Shown piece after piece: positions 30,328 through 41,821 of a stretch of DNA of 64,000 bases. How positions within the stretch are numbered: the first letter of the stretch is position 1; the number at the start of each line of letters is the position of its first letter. Both the position numbers and the translations under genes were made by a program. The notes beneath the pieces are model-generated. The model was not told the origin of the DNA, made no database searches, and saw only the letters and a list, made by a program, of their open reading frames with translations. Location: NCBI RefSeq assembly GCF_023973825.1, contig NC_090122.1, positions 1,473,630 through 1,537,629 of the forward strand. Direction: 5' to 3'. The DNA is from Plasmodium brasilianum. Its lineage: Eukaryota > Apicomplexa > Aconoidasida > Haemosporida > Plasmodiidae.

Positions 30328-30976
30328 ATGGAAAAAATTAAAGAAAGGAAAGAAATGAAAAGAAAAGTGTTTATTAAAAGGAAAAAAGATTTAAATTTTA
30401 AAAGGTAAGGAACACACGCATTTAAAAAATTTTCCCCTAAATTATACATTTGGTGTATATATGTATGTGTTAATGTGTGCATGTATGTATGTATGTATTC
30501 ATGTTTTTATGTATATGTTTTTATATGCAAATAAAAATAAAAAAAGGAGAAATACAAAAACAAAACCACATTACAAGCACATCATTTTTAATTATGTTTA
30601 ATTATTTCCTATAATTTTTTTAAAATTAAATATAAAATAAAATAAAATGAAGTAAAAAACAAAAAAAAAAAAAAAAAAAGTGCTCATGTTTTACATGAAA
30701 TATACAAAATAAACCATTCTTCTATATACAGTATCTGTTTTAATATTTTTATTTTGTGTACGAAATATTCAAGGGGACTTCATGTTTTATTCGTGTATTA
30801 ATATCTTTATTCCATTTCTTATTTTCAAAAATAGAGTATCCTTCTTATCATATAATTTTTTTTAATTCATATAACAGAACAAATCTTTTATGTTAAAGAA
30901 GCAAACACATTTTAAAGCGCTTTTCAGCAAACGCGCACGCAGGTTTTTGAGCGAATATTTTGAAGAACTGCTTTAA
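30328..30976 (+). CDS. Candidate spliced microprotein (about 75 aa, three exons; 42 aa if two)
   Basis: Exon 1, 30328-30404, starts MEKIKERKEMKRKVF and ends at the strong donor AAAAG|GTAAGG in phase 2. Exon 2, 30732-30783, follows TCTATATACAG. Exon 3, 30878-30976, follows CATATAACAG and ends FLSEYFEELL then TAA. Phases agree throughout. The exon 2 donor (GTTTTATT) is weak. The alternative is exon 1 joined directly to 30928-30976 (acceptor CTTTTCAG), also in phase. The product would be strongly basic with an acidic C-terminus and no membrane segment. It lies in an otherwise empty 6-kb interval and its last exon is clearly GC-richer than the flanks. I do not recognise the protein. Confidence 0.4.
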
Positions 30977-31124
30977 TTTTAAAAGTATACACATATGTAC
31001 AGATGTACAAGCGAAGTAGAATGATTAGTTCGTAACACACCTGATATACGGGTCATATAAAGGAAATATAGAACAAAATACTTAAAAGGATAATAGTTGA
31101 ATTCGACCTTTATATGTAAAATAT

Positions 31125-31166
<42 letters not shown>

Positions 31167-31418
31167 TTATTGTTTATATTAAACTTAAAAATGTACATTT
31201 CCATAGGGATTTATTAAGAAATAAACGAAAAACACTTTAATTAATACAGTACTGTGTTATTATAAAGATGCTTTATGTACACATTATTAAATTTAACTTT
31301 CATGTAAATTTACAAATGAAAACAGCTGTTTCATTTTATGTCAATATCACAAATAAACATCAGTAAGGGTTACCCCCGAACAGTAGGAAATTTACATATA
31401 TGCCCACATATGTACAGG

Positions 31419-31466
<48 letters not shown>

Positions 31467-31902
31467 TGGTAAAACCTTGGATAGCGGGCGTTCATCCAGA
31501 ATATCTTTCACCTATTTTATTCTCTTAGACATGCACCTTAATAAATATTTCAGTATGGGAACATGCTTTTATTGTTCAAATATTCGTATAATATATAAAA
31601 AATTTCATTAAAAAAAAAAAAGGCACATTCATAAGAACAATATTGTTTTTGTTCCTTAGATATACAATAATAAAATAAAAACATTGTTATGTTTGCTTAA
31701 TTGGTAAATCGAAAATTTATATTTATTTTTGAGCAACAAGACTTTTATACTTTTCAACTTAAAAAAAATAATATTCAAAAAAAATCTACTCTTATTAGAA
31801 ATGCAAGTTTAAAAATTTTGTAGTTTTTAATAACAAAATAAAATAGTAATTATTGTTTGTCACAAAAAGTGTAATTCAAAATGGTGTACAACATGTACTC
31901 GT

Positions 31903-31955
<53 letters not shown>

Positions 31956-32349
31956 TGTGTTTGTGTTCGTGTTTGTGTTCGTGTTTGTGTTCGTGTTTGT
32001 GTTTGTGTTTGTGTTTGTGTGTATACGCTTGTATTTGTATTTGTACTTGTTTTTGTGCTTGTGCATGTTCTTGAGTGTGTATATACGGTACGGGTATAAT
32101 ATACACGCCTCAACGTTTTACATAACACAAAAAAATTTTGAATTTTTTTTTCCCCTCCATACTGCAAAAATAGGAGTAATATAAGGTAGCCTCTTTTATT
32201 TTCTCTCCCCTTTTTTTACTGGAAATGTAAAAAGCAGTTTTTGCTAGTGCATATATATATGCTGCTCCATCTTGTGCTTACAAACGTATCATATATAATT
32301 TGAGCACTCTGGTGAATAAGCACTACGGTTCAGGCTTTTCTTTCCCTCA
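30977..32349. other. Intergenic region between the microprotein candidate and the RPA2 3' end
   Basis: It contains (AT)n runs at 31131-31158 and 31424-31462, two GC-richer patches (about 31364-31400 and 31464-31525) with several short open frames but no consistent gene, and a hexanucleotide array at 31903-32030. The part next to 32349 is the 3' UTR/terminator region of the RNA polymerase I gene. Confidence 0.55.
31903..32030. repeat. Hexanucleotide microsatellite (gtgttc/gtgttt)
   Basis: About twenty copies of a 6-bp unit, first gtgttc and then increasingly gtgttt. All six frames are open, so long shadow ORFs (RT/QT or VF/CL dipeptides) appear on both strands. It is non-coding by position. 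Confidence 0.95.
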
Positions 32350-35300
32350 TTATTTCATGTTAAACATACTTTCCACAGATTTTAAATTTAATCTTATAGT
32401 AACATTTAAACAGATTAATTCATTTAATAAATACCTCAAAACGTATGGAATATAAATAATTTTACATGAAACTTTACAAGATTTGCAGATTGCCAATTTA
32501 GCATCTCCGCCAATATGTCGACCTTTGGATATCTGACCATTAGAATTAAATTGCATAATAGGAGATAAGATTAATCCACATTTTGGACAAACAAAACATT
32601 CGTGTCCATCCGAATTCAACAAAAATCTTTCATTAATTAAAAAACTGCATCCATGTGATATTAATCCATCTCTTTCCATTTCCCCTAATCTGATACCTCC
32701 ATGTTTTTTTTTTCCTTTTACAGGTTGATGTGTTAAATGACATACGGGTCCAGTTCGCCTTACTTGAGCTTTGTCAAATGCCATATGCCTTAATCTTTGA
32801 TAATATATTACTCCAAAAAAGATGTGCGCTTGCAGTGGTATTCCATAAATACCACTATACAGTAGTTCTGTTCCATAGTAGTCATACCCCTTGTTCAATA
32901 GCAGCTTTGCAAAGTAATCTATTTTTTCGTCATATGCCACCCGCGAGTTGTTACCACTACTTCTACCATCACGCCTACTACTGTTGCTGTTGCTGTTATT
33001 ATTTATTTTATTTTTTTTCTGTTCATAATTATTTTCTGCACTAATATCCTCCGTTTCATCTTGTGAACTGTTTTTCTCTTCCCCCCCTAGTTCTCCCCTT
33101 TCTTCCTTTTTTTTTTTTTTTTTTTTTTTTTTTTCATCCCAGATATTTTGGTCAGATAAATTTTCCGCAGAACTTTCATCATGTGCCCCAGCTAGCCAAT
33201 TTTTTTCTTCCGATTTTTCTACGACGCCTTTTACCTCTTTTTCTTCCTCTTTTTTTTTTTTTCCAGAAATCCCTTAACACCGCAATTATCGATCCACTCA
33301 TTATTAAAACTTCTTTGTTGTGGGTACTTCCTAAACGGAGTAGCATCAATTCTTTTTCCATAAATGGAAGCGGCTTTTCCACAAATACTTTCTATAAGCA
33401 TACCAACAGTCATACGTGATGGGATACCATGTGGATTAAAAATAACATCTGGTACAATTCCGCTCTCTGAAAAAGGCATATCTTCATGTGGAAATAATCT
33501 AGAGACGACTCCTTTTTGACCATGCCTTGAAGCAAATTTATCTCCTACTAAAGGTGGTCTTGTTGTTCGTAATCGTACAACAGCAACCTGACCAGACTTA
33601 TAATTTGAGTTACTTACAAAGTCCACAAAATACTCACCGGAACTCTTAAACATTTCATATGTCGTTATTTCATTTTTTCTATTAATGTAAGAATAGAATG
33701 CATCTCCTTCTGAAATTTTCTGTGCAACAAAGGGTAAACCGTCCTTGTTTAACATTTTCCCCTTCTGTTCGTAGGTGTAGTTAGTATTGACAGCCTTAGC
33801 GCTATTATTATTATTAATATTATTATTCTTAGCTTCGACACTATTACTGCTTGGGTTGTTACCGTTGGTATTGCTGCTTAAGTATCTGATGTTATTACCC
33901 AACTGCAACTGTGCTGCTTCCCCCTCCTTTTGCAAATCTATTAATTCTGTTTTGTATATATGGGTCCTAAAAATACCCCTCTCTGCACTTCCCTTATTTA
34001 TTATTAGAGCGTCCTCCATATCATACCCTGTGTAGGATAAAATAGCTACTACTGCATTTGTTCCACTTGGGTAGTTATCTACTCCATATAACTCATAGTC
34101 CCTCGTAACTACTAAAGGTAATTGAGGAGTTATCATTCGATATATTTTATTTGTAACTGTATACAACATGTTTAAGCTTTGTATTCCCATAGTCTGTTTC
34201 AACATTTGACATTGATATATATTACGAGGACTCTGATTGTGATCAGAAAAAGGAGTTAATGATGCTAAGAAAGACAAAAAAGATGTCTCTTTTAATTCCA
34301 TATATTCAAACTTTTGTGGAATTTGTTCATATATATCTATATTCATATTTTCATCACTATCTATATACGTTGTTGATGATATATTATCTCCGTTTCGTTC
34401 TGAACTAACATCCGAATCGTTGCTTGTTGTTTCGTAATCCGAGCTGCTAACGTAAAAGGCGCCCCTCCCACTACCATGGCTACAACTACCACCACGGCTA
34501 CTGCTATGAGTACTGCTACTACCGCTTCTAGTGCTGCTACTCCTATCACGCGCTTTATCGTCCAAAACGGCTAATAACTCCTTATTTACCCTTGAGCTGT
34601 CCAATTGGCGCACCCGTTGTTCATTGCCTTCTTCTAACGTCTTTCTATTAGATGCAGAAATTCTCTTTTTATTATTATAAAACAGATATTGCTGTTTTAG
34701 GGTTAACTTCTTATAACCACATTTTCTGGAGTTAACTAATTTCTCTTTTCTTTTTAGCAGCTTTCTTGATAAATTATTTCTTTTGATGTCTTCATAATTA
34801 ATGGCAATGGATACATAAGGTTGATATGAAGGAGATATAAATTCAATGCATTTAATTTTCAAATTATATAATGGTCTAATAAGTCTTCCTGTATGTGTAT
34901 TAATATTTATAGCATTCATCAATGTTGATTCATTTAAATATGCATTTATTTCGAAATAGGATTTCATATTATATAAATTATGATTTTTGGCATATTTTAA
35001 TTTATATATAGTTCTCTTAAAATCATCTTGTCTAATATAAGTAATAGGAACTGAATCAACAATAATAGGAATAGTTTGTTCTTCATATATAGTTTGTATT
35101 CCACTTGTATCATCTAAATTTACATCAATACCTATTTTTTTTAAATACAATTTTATATAAAATTTATGTGGTTCGTTAGATGCCAAATTATGAACATAAC
35201 AATATTGAGTTAAATGATTCAATAAACCACAAGGAGTACCATCAGGTGTATGAACAGGACATATAAATCCCCATGACTCACCTAATAATCTTCTTGGACT

Positions 35301-37499
35301 TAAAACTTTCACATCTTGAAAAAACGTGCCTCTATGTATGGATCTAAAATTTGTTATTAACCTTAAATTATTAATTTCATCTGCTAAAACAACCCATCCA
35401 CTAGTTTGTTGATACGGTATTTTATCGGATATAATATTTCCAGTCTTAAAAAAATATAATATACACTTACCTATATCTGTTAAATGCCTTACACAATCTA
35501 AAAACATTGCATTATCATTAAACAATTCTTTTAAATAGTTATTAACACCTGTAAATAATTTCTCTTTCTCGCTGATAAATATCAATTTCAGTTTTTTCAA
35601 CGAATCGTTTCTCTGGCCGAAGTTTTCCACACTTTCTGTAGGGAAGGGAAAAAGAGAGAAATATTTGTCATGTACAGGTGCTCACTTATATAACATATGA
35701 GACGTAAAGAGATAGAAGCACATAACAATGGAAGCACATAGCAATGGAAGCACATAACAATGGAAGCACATAATAATAGAAGCATATAACAATAGAGACA
35801 TATAACCAGGTAACAGACAAACCGCTAACAGCCTAACCGCACATAATCATACATTGAAATGCAAACCAACGCTCTTACGTGCACGTAAATTAGCAAACGG
35901 AGGTACTTCCACTCGCGCGTAGGCACTCAAACGTATGTGCAAATTACCTTGCTGGGTCAGGAACGCTTCCCCCCTATCGGAATAATTATTTCCCAGTGGA
36001 ATCTGATTTAAATGGCCTTCACTAATTTCATTTTTTACCATTTCAGTGTATCTATAATATATATTTTTTACAATTCCTTTAAAAGTTTCGTATCTTTTTT
36101 CTAAATGTTTATAAAATGATCTACTATAATGATGATAAAAACGACAAAGACAAACTATTATTTGTTCTTTCATTATATTTGACAGTAAATTACTGCATGT
36201 CGTAACTCCTTGGCTCTCTAATGAATCCCTGTTAATTGGTGATATTAATTTGAATTTACTTAAAACTAATGTTTTAAACATAACACAAACCGTTTCAAAT
36301 TTTTCTGAGTTATTTAGTATATGGGGTAATATACAATACTTTAAAATATTTTTGCCTTTTTTTTCAAACGTAACTGAATTGATCTTAAATAATCCTCTTT
36401 TCATATAACAAGTTTTCCCAAGAAAACTAACATTGTACTTATCAAATATTTCTTTTTCATTAATATCATTTTTTAAAAATATAGAATTTACATATTCCTC
36501 TATGTATCTCTTTGCATTTTCATTCTGAACGCCTATTTTGAGTTTATTAAATATATAGCATTTTTTTTTTATAGGACTTAAAAGTATTAGTAATATATGA
36601 AATGGGATTGAGGATGGCGTATTTTGATATCTAAAACAAAAAACAACAGAATTATATCTCGAGTATGTTAAAAAATTTGTCATATTCGAGTTATCACTTA
36701 ATAAACAATTAATATGAACAATTCTGTCAGTACCAAGAAGTATAGTATTATACTTTCCATTAATTACGAATCGAATAATTTTCAAACGCCCTGATATAAT
36801 AAAAACCCCTCCTAATAAATTTTCATCTTCTCCTTTTTTCACTAATTCTTTTTTACTTAAATTATTTAAATTGCATATATTCGATAAAACCATTATAGGC
36901 ATATTACCAACACTAGCTGTATAACTCACTATTTCATCTTTATATTGTTTATTAATTTTTATTAAAATTTCTCCTTCATATGTTCTATTAGATAATTTAC
37001 ATAAATAGGGATAATCATTTCTTGATTCCCCACTTTCACTTTTTATTACTGGATTTTTTACTTTTATTTCACTTATGTAAAATTTTACTGTATCATATGC
37101 TTTTTTATTAATATCCATTTTTGTATACATATTGACCTGAGGTGAAAACTCCAATACTGGTAATGTATCTGGCATATTTTTTACATAAACATTTATAAAA
37201 GAATTAAAATCATCAATATGAGATTGAAGTAAAAATTTTGTAAAAATGTTGTAACTTCCATTAATTATTTTATGAACTTTTAATTTCATATGTGGATATA
37301 AAGACTCTATAATTTTTACATGTAACTTTATTTCTTCCTCTGTAATTTTTAAATTAAATTTTTTTAAACTATCTTTCTCTTCCTTATTTTCACTTATACT
37401 CATTAATTTATTGCTACCGTTGTTACTTTTATTCCCAATATGACTGCTTATTTTTTTATCCCCATTTTGACTCCTAAAGGTAAATGTATTTTGTATCAT
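32350..37499 (-). CDS. RPA2: DNA-directed RNA polymerase I second-largest subunit (RPA2/RPA135), two exons, frameshift at A13
   Basis: Exon 1 is 37499-35948 and exon 2 is 35635-32350. The intron is GTAATT...CCCTACAG in phase 1, giving Glu at the junction. It is the beta-like subunit that makes rRNA in the nucleolus. Family signatures, in order, are a lobe segment GGVFIISGRLKIIRFVI, YQCQMLKQTMGIQSLN, NYPSGTNAVVAILSYTGYDM, GDKFASRHGQKGVVSR (active-site region), YYQRLRHMAFDKAQVR and GGIRLGEMERDGLISHG, then a C-terminal zinc ribbon (CPKC...CKSC). The KQTMG and IPYVLRYLLNEL motifs point to Pol I rather than Pol II. Inserts include a Ser/Arg/Gly-rich one (about 34370-34560) and a Lys/Glu-rich one (about 32940-33270). 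The frame breaks in a 13-A run at 33250-33262; one added A gives 1612 aa. It is divergent from the small gene at 37883. Confidence 0.93.
33117..33144 (-). repeat. A28 run (poly-Lys) in the RPA2 insert
   Basis: Twenty-eight T on the + strand. It reads in frame as part of a Lys-rich insert between the active-site region and the C-terminal clamp/zinc ribbon of RPA2. It is unusually long for coding sequence. Confidence 0.85.
33250..33262 (-). other. A13 homopolymer (T13 on + strand) causing a frameshift in RPA2
   Basis: After GFLE the present frame reads KKKKRKKKR and stops. With 14 or 11 A, translation continues through an acidic insert (EEEKEVKGVVEKSEEK) and a second, in-frame A28 run into the conserved C-terminal exon part. 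No T-rich acceptor exists in the interval to support an intron instead. Confidence 0.85.
35700..35815. repeat. 16-bp tandem repeat in the RPA2 intron (atggaagcacataaca)
   Basis: Five to six copies of a 16-bp unit (variants aatagaagcatataac). It fills much of the 312-bp intron at 35636-35947. Confidence 0.85.
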
Positions 37500-37882
37500 C
37501 TTTAGTTAGTATACACCTCTATCTTTTAAATGTTTTAATATGAGTTCCCTTTGTCGTGGGGCTCCCACGCTCCCGTTTCTTCTTTTTTGTGTTTATAGAA
37601 CTACGAATGCACGGCGCGTCGCAAGAAAGTATCAAGCGTGCCGGCATATATATATACTTGAGTGCATATTATATACATACAAGCATATATTTACATATAT
37701 ACATACACATACATATAATACATACACATACATATAATATATACACATACATATAATATATACACATACATATAATATATATACATACATATAATATATA
37801 TACATACATATAATATATATACATACATATAATATATACACATACATATAATATATAATACAGTATCTTATCTCTTTTCAAA
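37500..37882. other. Divergent promoter region with 18-19-bp repeats
   Basis: 383 bp between RPA2 (-) and the small + gene. Positions about 37683-37860 are a tandem array of acacatacatataatatat units (about nine copies). The short distance implies a shared or bidirectional promoter. Confidence 0.6.
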
Positions 37883-38347
37883 ATGCAGTTTTTGAGTAAT
37901 AGCTCCCTTATAGCGTCTTCACAGGGGCGAAATACATTACAACAAAAACGCTGCTGCACTTGCCATAAAAAATTTCTAAATATGGTGGATGTAAAAATAA
38001 TTTATATGAATAAAACAATATTTATGTATAAGGATGTCCTCATGGAATATCTTTTTTCAAATCAGCTACAAGCACAGTTGTAATATAAAGCAACGTTATA
38101 TAAGAAGGGGAAATTTTGGAGCAGAAAAAATATGATGAAATTGTTGCTAATGGGAAGAAAGTATGTAACATATTCATATATACATATAGTGTATGCATAC
38201 GTACATATAAACGTATTCAAACGTGCAAGTAATATATACAAAAATGCAATAATTAGCTCCAACTTAATACTATATTCGTTCAGTGAACAAACAAAAGATG
38301 TAGGACCACGAAATTTCAAATCGACAAAATTGCTTTTAAATGAATAA
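37883..38347 (+). CDS. Candidate small spliced gene (84-93 aa), function unknown
   Basis: The proposed exons are 37883-37990 (MQFLSNSSLIASSQG..., with an RCCTCHKKF motif), 38105-38160 and 38230-38347 (or 38257-38347), ending NFKSTKLLLNE then TAA. Donors are GAT|GTAAAAAT and AA|GTATGT, acceptors are TATATAAG and GTGCAAG or AATTAG, and phases agree (0, then 2). Without splicing, the first frame simply ends at TAA 38081-38083 as a 66-aa ORF. The CCxxCH cluster might bind metal. The acceptors are weak, so exon borders are provisional. The gene sits divergently beside RPA2. No family is recognised. Confidence 0.4.
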
Positions 38348-39685
38348 AATATTTATAATAAAGAGGTTGATAAATAGAATATGTTAAAAATCAATTTAAT
38401 TAAAAGCGTTAAAAACAAAAAAAAAGTATATCTTTTTTCCTTTTTTTTTTTTTTTTTTTTTTTTAATCTCAATTTGAGAAATATTTTAAATGTATTATTG
38501 AATTCGAAGAGGCACGAAAGTAAAAATTATTTCCTATTCATTTTAGGATAACAACATTTATTTATTTATTCCATTTTATTTTACCGTGGTTTTCCGATTT
38601 TTTTTTTTTTTTTTTGAAAACTTGTGATTTTTAATATTTTTGTTCTCCATACATATTACATGCATACGTAATATATATATTTATAAATGCGCATGATGCG
38701 TACAGTAATTAATCAAAAGTATTTTTATATTTTGTGCAATACGTGTACCTACTGATAATAAGTGTACGCATTTACGTATACATAAACATATATACATATA
38801 AATATACATATATTATATACATATATATATATTTATATGCTAATACGTGGCTTTTTTTAATTTTGATATTTTTTTTTTCTCTCAAATGGCAAGTACACAT
38901 ATATTTGAGCAAATAGATATGAATATATGATTTTTAAATATATTTCTATTCTCCATTTTATTTTAGTATTTCTGGTTTGGTTAATTTTTTTTATTAAATT
39001 ACATTTTTTTTCCCGTACATATAAAATATAATTATATATATATATATGTACATTTATGTACATTTTGCTATTTAACATGAATTTTTATCTTGGGTTATAA
39101 TATATTTCATTTTGTTCATGTGGATTCACATTTTTACATTTATTTATTAACATGTATGCATTTGATGTTCGTATTTTTTGTTGCCGCTTCGTATATTTTA
39201 TAACCTGTTCGTATATTTTATGACATGTTCATATTTTTTTATGACCTGTTCATATTTATTTATGGTCTGTTCATATTTATTTATGGCCTGTTCATATTTA
39301 TTTATGACCTGTTCATATTTATTTATGACCTTTTCGTATTTTTTATGACCATTTCGTATTTTTTATGACCATTTCGTATTTTTTATGACCATTTCGTATT
39401 TTTTATGACCATTTCGTATTTTTTATGACCATTTCGTATTTTTTATGACCATTTCGTATTTTTTATGACCATTTCGTATTTTTTATGACGTGTTCATATT
39501 TATTTAAGTATTTATTCATGATATGCGCATACCCGCATTCACACACAAACTAAAATTCTTTCACAAATCGTTGATGGTTGATATTCAGTTTTGGTCATGT
39601 TTAGATTTATTTACACGAACTTTTATTAGATTTGAATGCATACTAAAATTTATTCGAACGCGTATATAGTATTATTTTCCAAAAG
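38348..39685. other. Intergenic region upstream of delta-COP
   Basis: It contains poly-T and poly-A tracts, (AT)n and CATATA microsatellites, and the 20/21-bp tandem array at 39190-39505 listed separately. It is the presumed promoter and 5' UTR of the delta-COP gene. No other gene is seen. Confidence 0.6.
39190..39505. repeat. Two adjoining tandem-repeat families, 21 bp and 20 bp
   Basis: First come about five copies of gttcatatttatttatgacct, then about eight near-identical copies of atgaccatttcgtatttttt, with a return to the first type at the end. The array lies 180 bp upstream of the delta-COP ATG. The second block is very homogeneous, which suggests recent amplification. Confidence 0.95.
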
Positions 39686-41161
39686 ATGACTGTGTTAAGT
39701 GCAGCTATAAGCACAAAAAGCAAAATTTTGGTTTCTCGGCAGTTTCAGAATATTAGTAAGTGTGATTTGGACTCGTTGACTATTCCCTTTTATAATTTAA
39801 TCGAAAGAGAAAGAAGTGATCACACGTATATAGAAACTGATAAGGTACGATATGTGTACCAACCGTTGGATAGCATATATATTTTTTTAATAACAAATAT
39901 AAACTCGAATATTATAGAAGATTTAGAAATAATAAAAGTGTTAAGTCAGATTATACAAGATATATGTCAAGGAAATATAAATGAGAGTACAATTTTAAAA
40001 AAATGTTTTACGATAATTTTTTATATTGATGAATTAATTAAAAATGGAGTAAGAGAAATTGTAAATACGAATCAAATAAAAACATATATTGAAATGGAAT
40101 CACATGAAGAAAAATTACAAACGATAATAAGAGAGAATAAAGAAAAAGAAGAAAAAGAAAGAAGGAAATTTATTGCTTCGAAATTAGAAAAAAATAGACA
40201 AAAACAAAATAAAGGTAGTACTAATAGTTTTATTTCAAATGATATTATTAGTGCACTAGAATATAATACTAGTATTATAGACAATTTTATATATAAAAAT
40301 GAAGAGCCAGATATTATGGATGAAAGTTTCGGTACGCATAAAGGTATGCAGTTAGCTAACAAGAGAGATAATCATATAAGAATATTAGATGTAGTAGAGA
40401 ATAATAAAATAGAAACTAAACCTACAATAAATGTTAATTCTCTTTTTGATAAATCAATTAATATAATAATAACAGAAAATATTATATGTACCTTAAGTTC
40501 TGAAGGAACTTTATGTGATTTAGATATTCAAGGTATTTTCAATTTGCAAATAAATAATCATAAATATTCTAAGGTAATAGTAGAATTAGAAAATGAGTAT
40601 TTAGATAAAGCAAAAATACATCCTATATTAGACAAAAATAAATATAATTCTAACGTATTAGAGTTAAAGGATAAAGGAAAAAATTTTAGAACTAATACTA
40701 TATACCCGTTATTAAAATGGAAAATAAATTATTTAAACGATTCTTATATTCCTCTTAACATAAGTTGTTGGCCATGTGAAGACAGTGAAAGTACATTACT
40801 AAATTTAGAAATTGAAAACAAAATGAAAAATATTGATGAAGTTATATATGACCTGAATGTCAATTTAATGTGTCCATCATCGAACAAACCGCAAATTATT
40901 AGTAAAGATAAAGGAGTTATTGAACATGATGGTCTTTTATTATCTTGGAAAGTTGGTACATTAAAAAATAATCAAAACTGTCAAATAGAAATATCTATTC
41001 AGTCCAAACCAGAAAGTGTTTTCCCCTTTTCTGTGGAAGCCAAATCGAATATGTTATCCCATAAATTGAATGTTTTAAAAGTTTATGATGAAGATACAAA
41101 AGAAGATGTAGAATATGAAGTTAAGAAGAATATCACATATCTTTTTACTATTAATAAGTAG
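39686..41161 (+). CDS. Coatomer subunit delta (delta-COP), 491 aa
   Basis: Single-exon frame. The N-terminal longin domain (about residues 1-140) has typical delta-COP features: VLSAAISTKS start, SRQFQNIS, VRYVYQPLDSIYIFLIT, SNIIEDLEIIKVLS and EMESHEEKLQ. A charged helical linker follows (EKEEKERRKF, about 155-180), then a mu-homology domain from about residue 250 to the end, with GTLCDLDIQGIF, ISCWPCEDSES and the later strands. The length matches the family (human about 511). The protein is part of the COPI coat and acts in Golgi-to-ER and intra-Golgi traffic. It is intact, with no low-complexity insert beyond the linker, which is unusual restraint compared with its neighbours. Confidence 0.97.
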   Translation: MTVLSAAISTKSKILVSRQFQNISKCDLDSLTIPFYNLIERERSDHTYIETDKVRYVYQPLDSIYIFLITNINSNIIEDLEIIKVLSQIIQDICQGNINESTILKKCFTIIFYIDELIKNGVREIVNTNQIKTYIEMESHEEKLQTIIRENKEKEEKERRKFIASKLEKNRQKQNKGSTNSFISNDIISALEYNTSIIDNFIYKNEEPDIMDESFGTHKGMQLANKRDNHIRILDVVENNKIETKPTINVNSLFDKSINIIITENIICTLSSEGTLCDLDIQGIFNLQINNHKYSKVIVELENEYLDKAKIHPILDKNKYNSNVLELKDKGKNFRTNTIYPLLKWKINYLNDSYIPLNISCWPCEDSESTLLNLEIENKMKNIDEVIYDLNVNLMCPSSNKPQIISKDKGVIEHDGLLLSWKVGTLKNNQNCQIEISIQSKPESVFPFSVEAKSNMLSHKLNVLKVYDEDTKEDVEYEVKKNITYLFTINK

Positions 41162-41790
41162 ACGAGTATTATCATGAAAGAAAAAAAAAAAAAAACGAGG
41201 ATTGTATTATTTCACGACAGTGCTTCATTTTAGATAATATTTTCAAAATCAGATGTGTGAAATCGCCATTTTGTTCTGTCGTATATGAAGTATAGTTTTA
41301 ATCTACCGAAAAAAAAAAAAAGGATAAAATAAAATAACAAAATATTAACATGTCAAAACAACCAAATGAGTACTCGTTTGAACGTAAAGAAAAGGAGTTA
41401 ACATTAGCAATCGATTTTTAACTGGAAAATAATTTTTTTTTCAATTTTGGTAGTTAAATTGGGATATGGGGGCTGGAGGGCTTTGTTTTTATAAGGTATC
41501 TCGTCTGCTGTCGCTGTAACTCTCTCTCATTTTTTCTTTTTCTTTATCTTTATCCTTTTATTTTTATTTTATTTTTTGGGTCTCTTTTTTTCAAGTGCGC
41601 ATGGGGAACCATGTATATTTCCCATTAATGCATTTTTCTAATATGAACTTAAAAATGTAGAAAAAAAAAAAAAAAGGCAAATGGCACGCGCATATAGAAT
41701 TAATAAAATCTATAAGTTAAAAGTGTAGTAGCATTTTGAAATGGTAGCATGGATATGGGACGTAACGCAAAATTGTGCTTTGTGCACTGC

Positions 41791-41821
<31 letters not shown>

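Noticed and set aside
31850..32184. Several overlapping ORFs on both strands (RT/QT and VF/CL dipeptides)
   Set aside because: All are by-products of the gtgttc/gtgttt hexanucleotide microsatellite.
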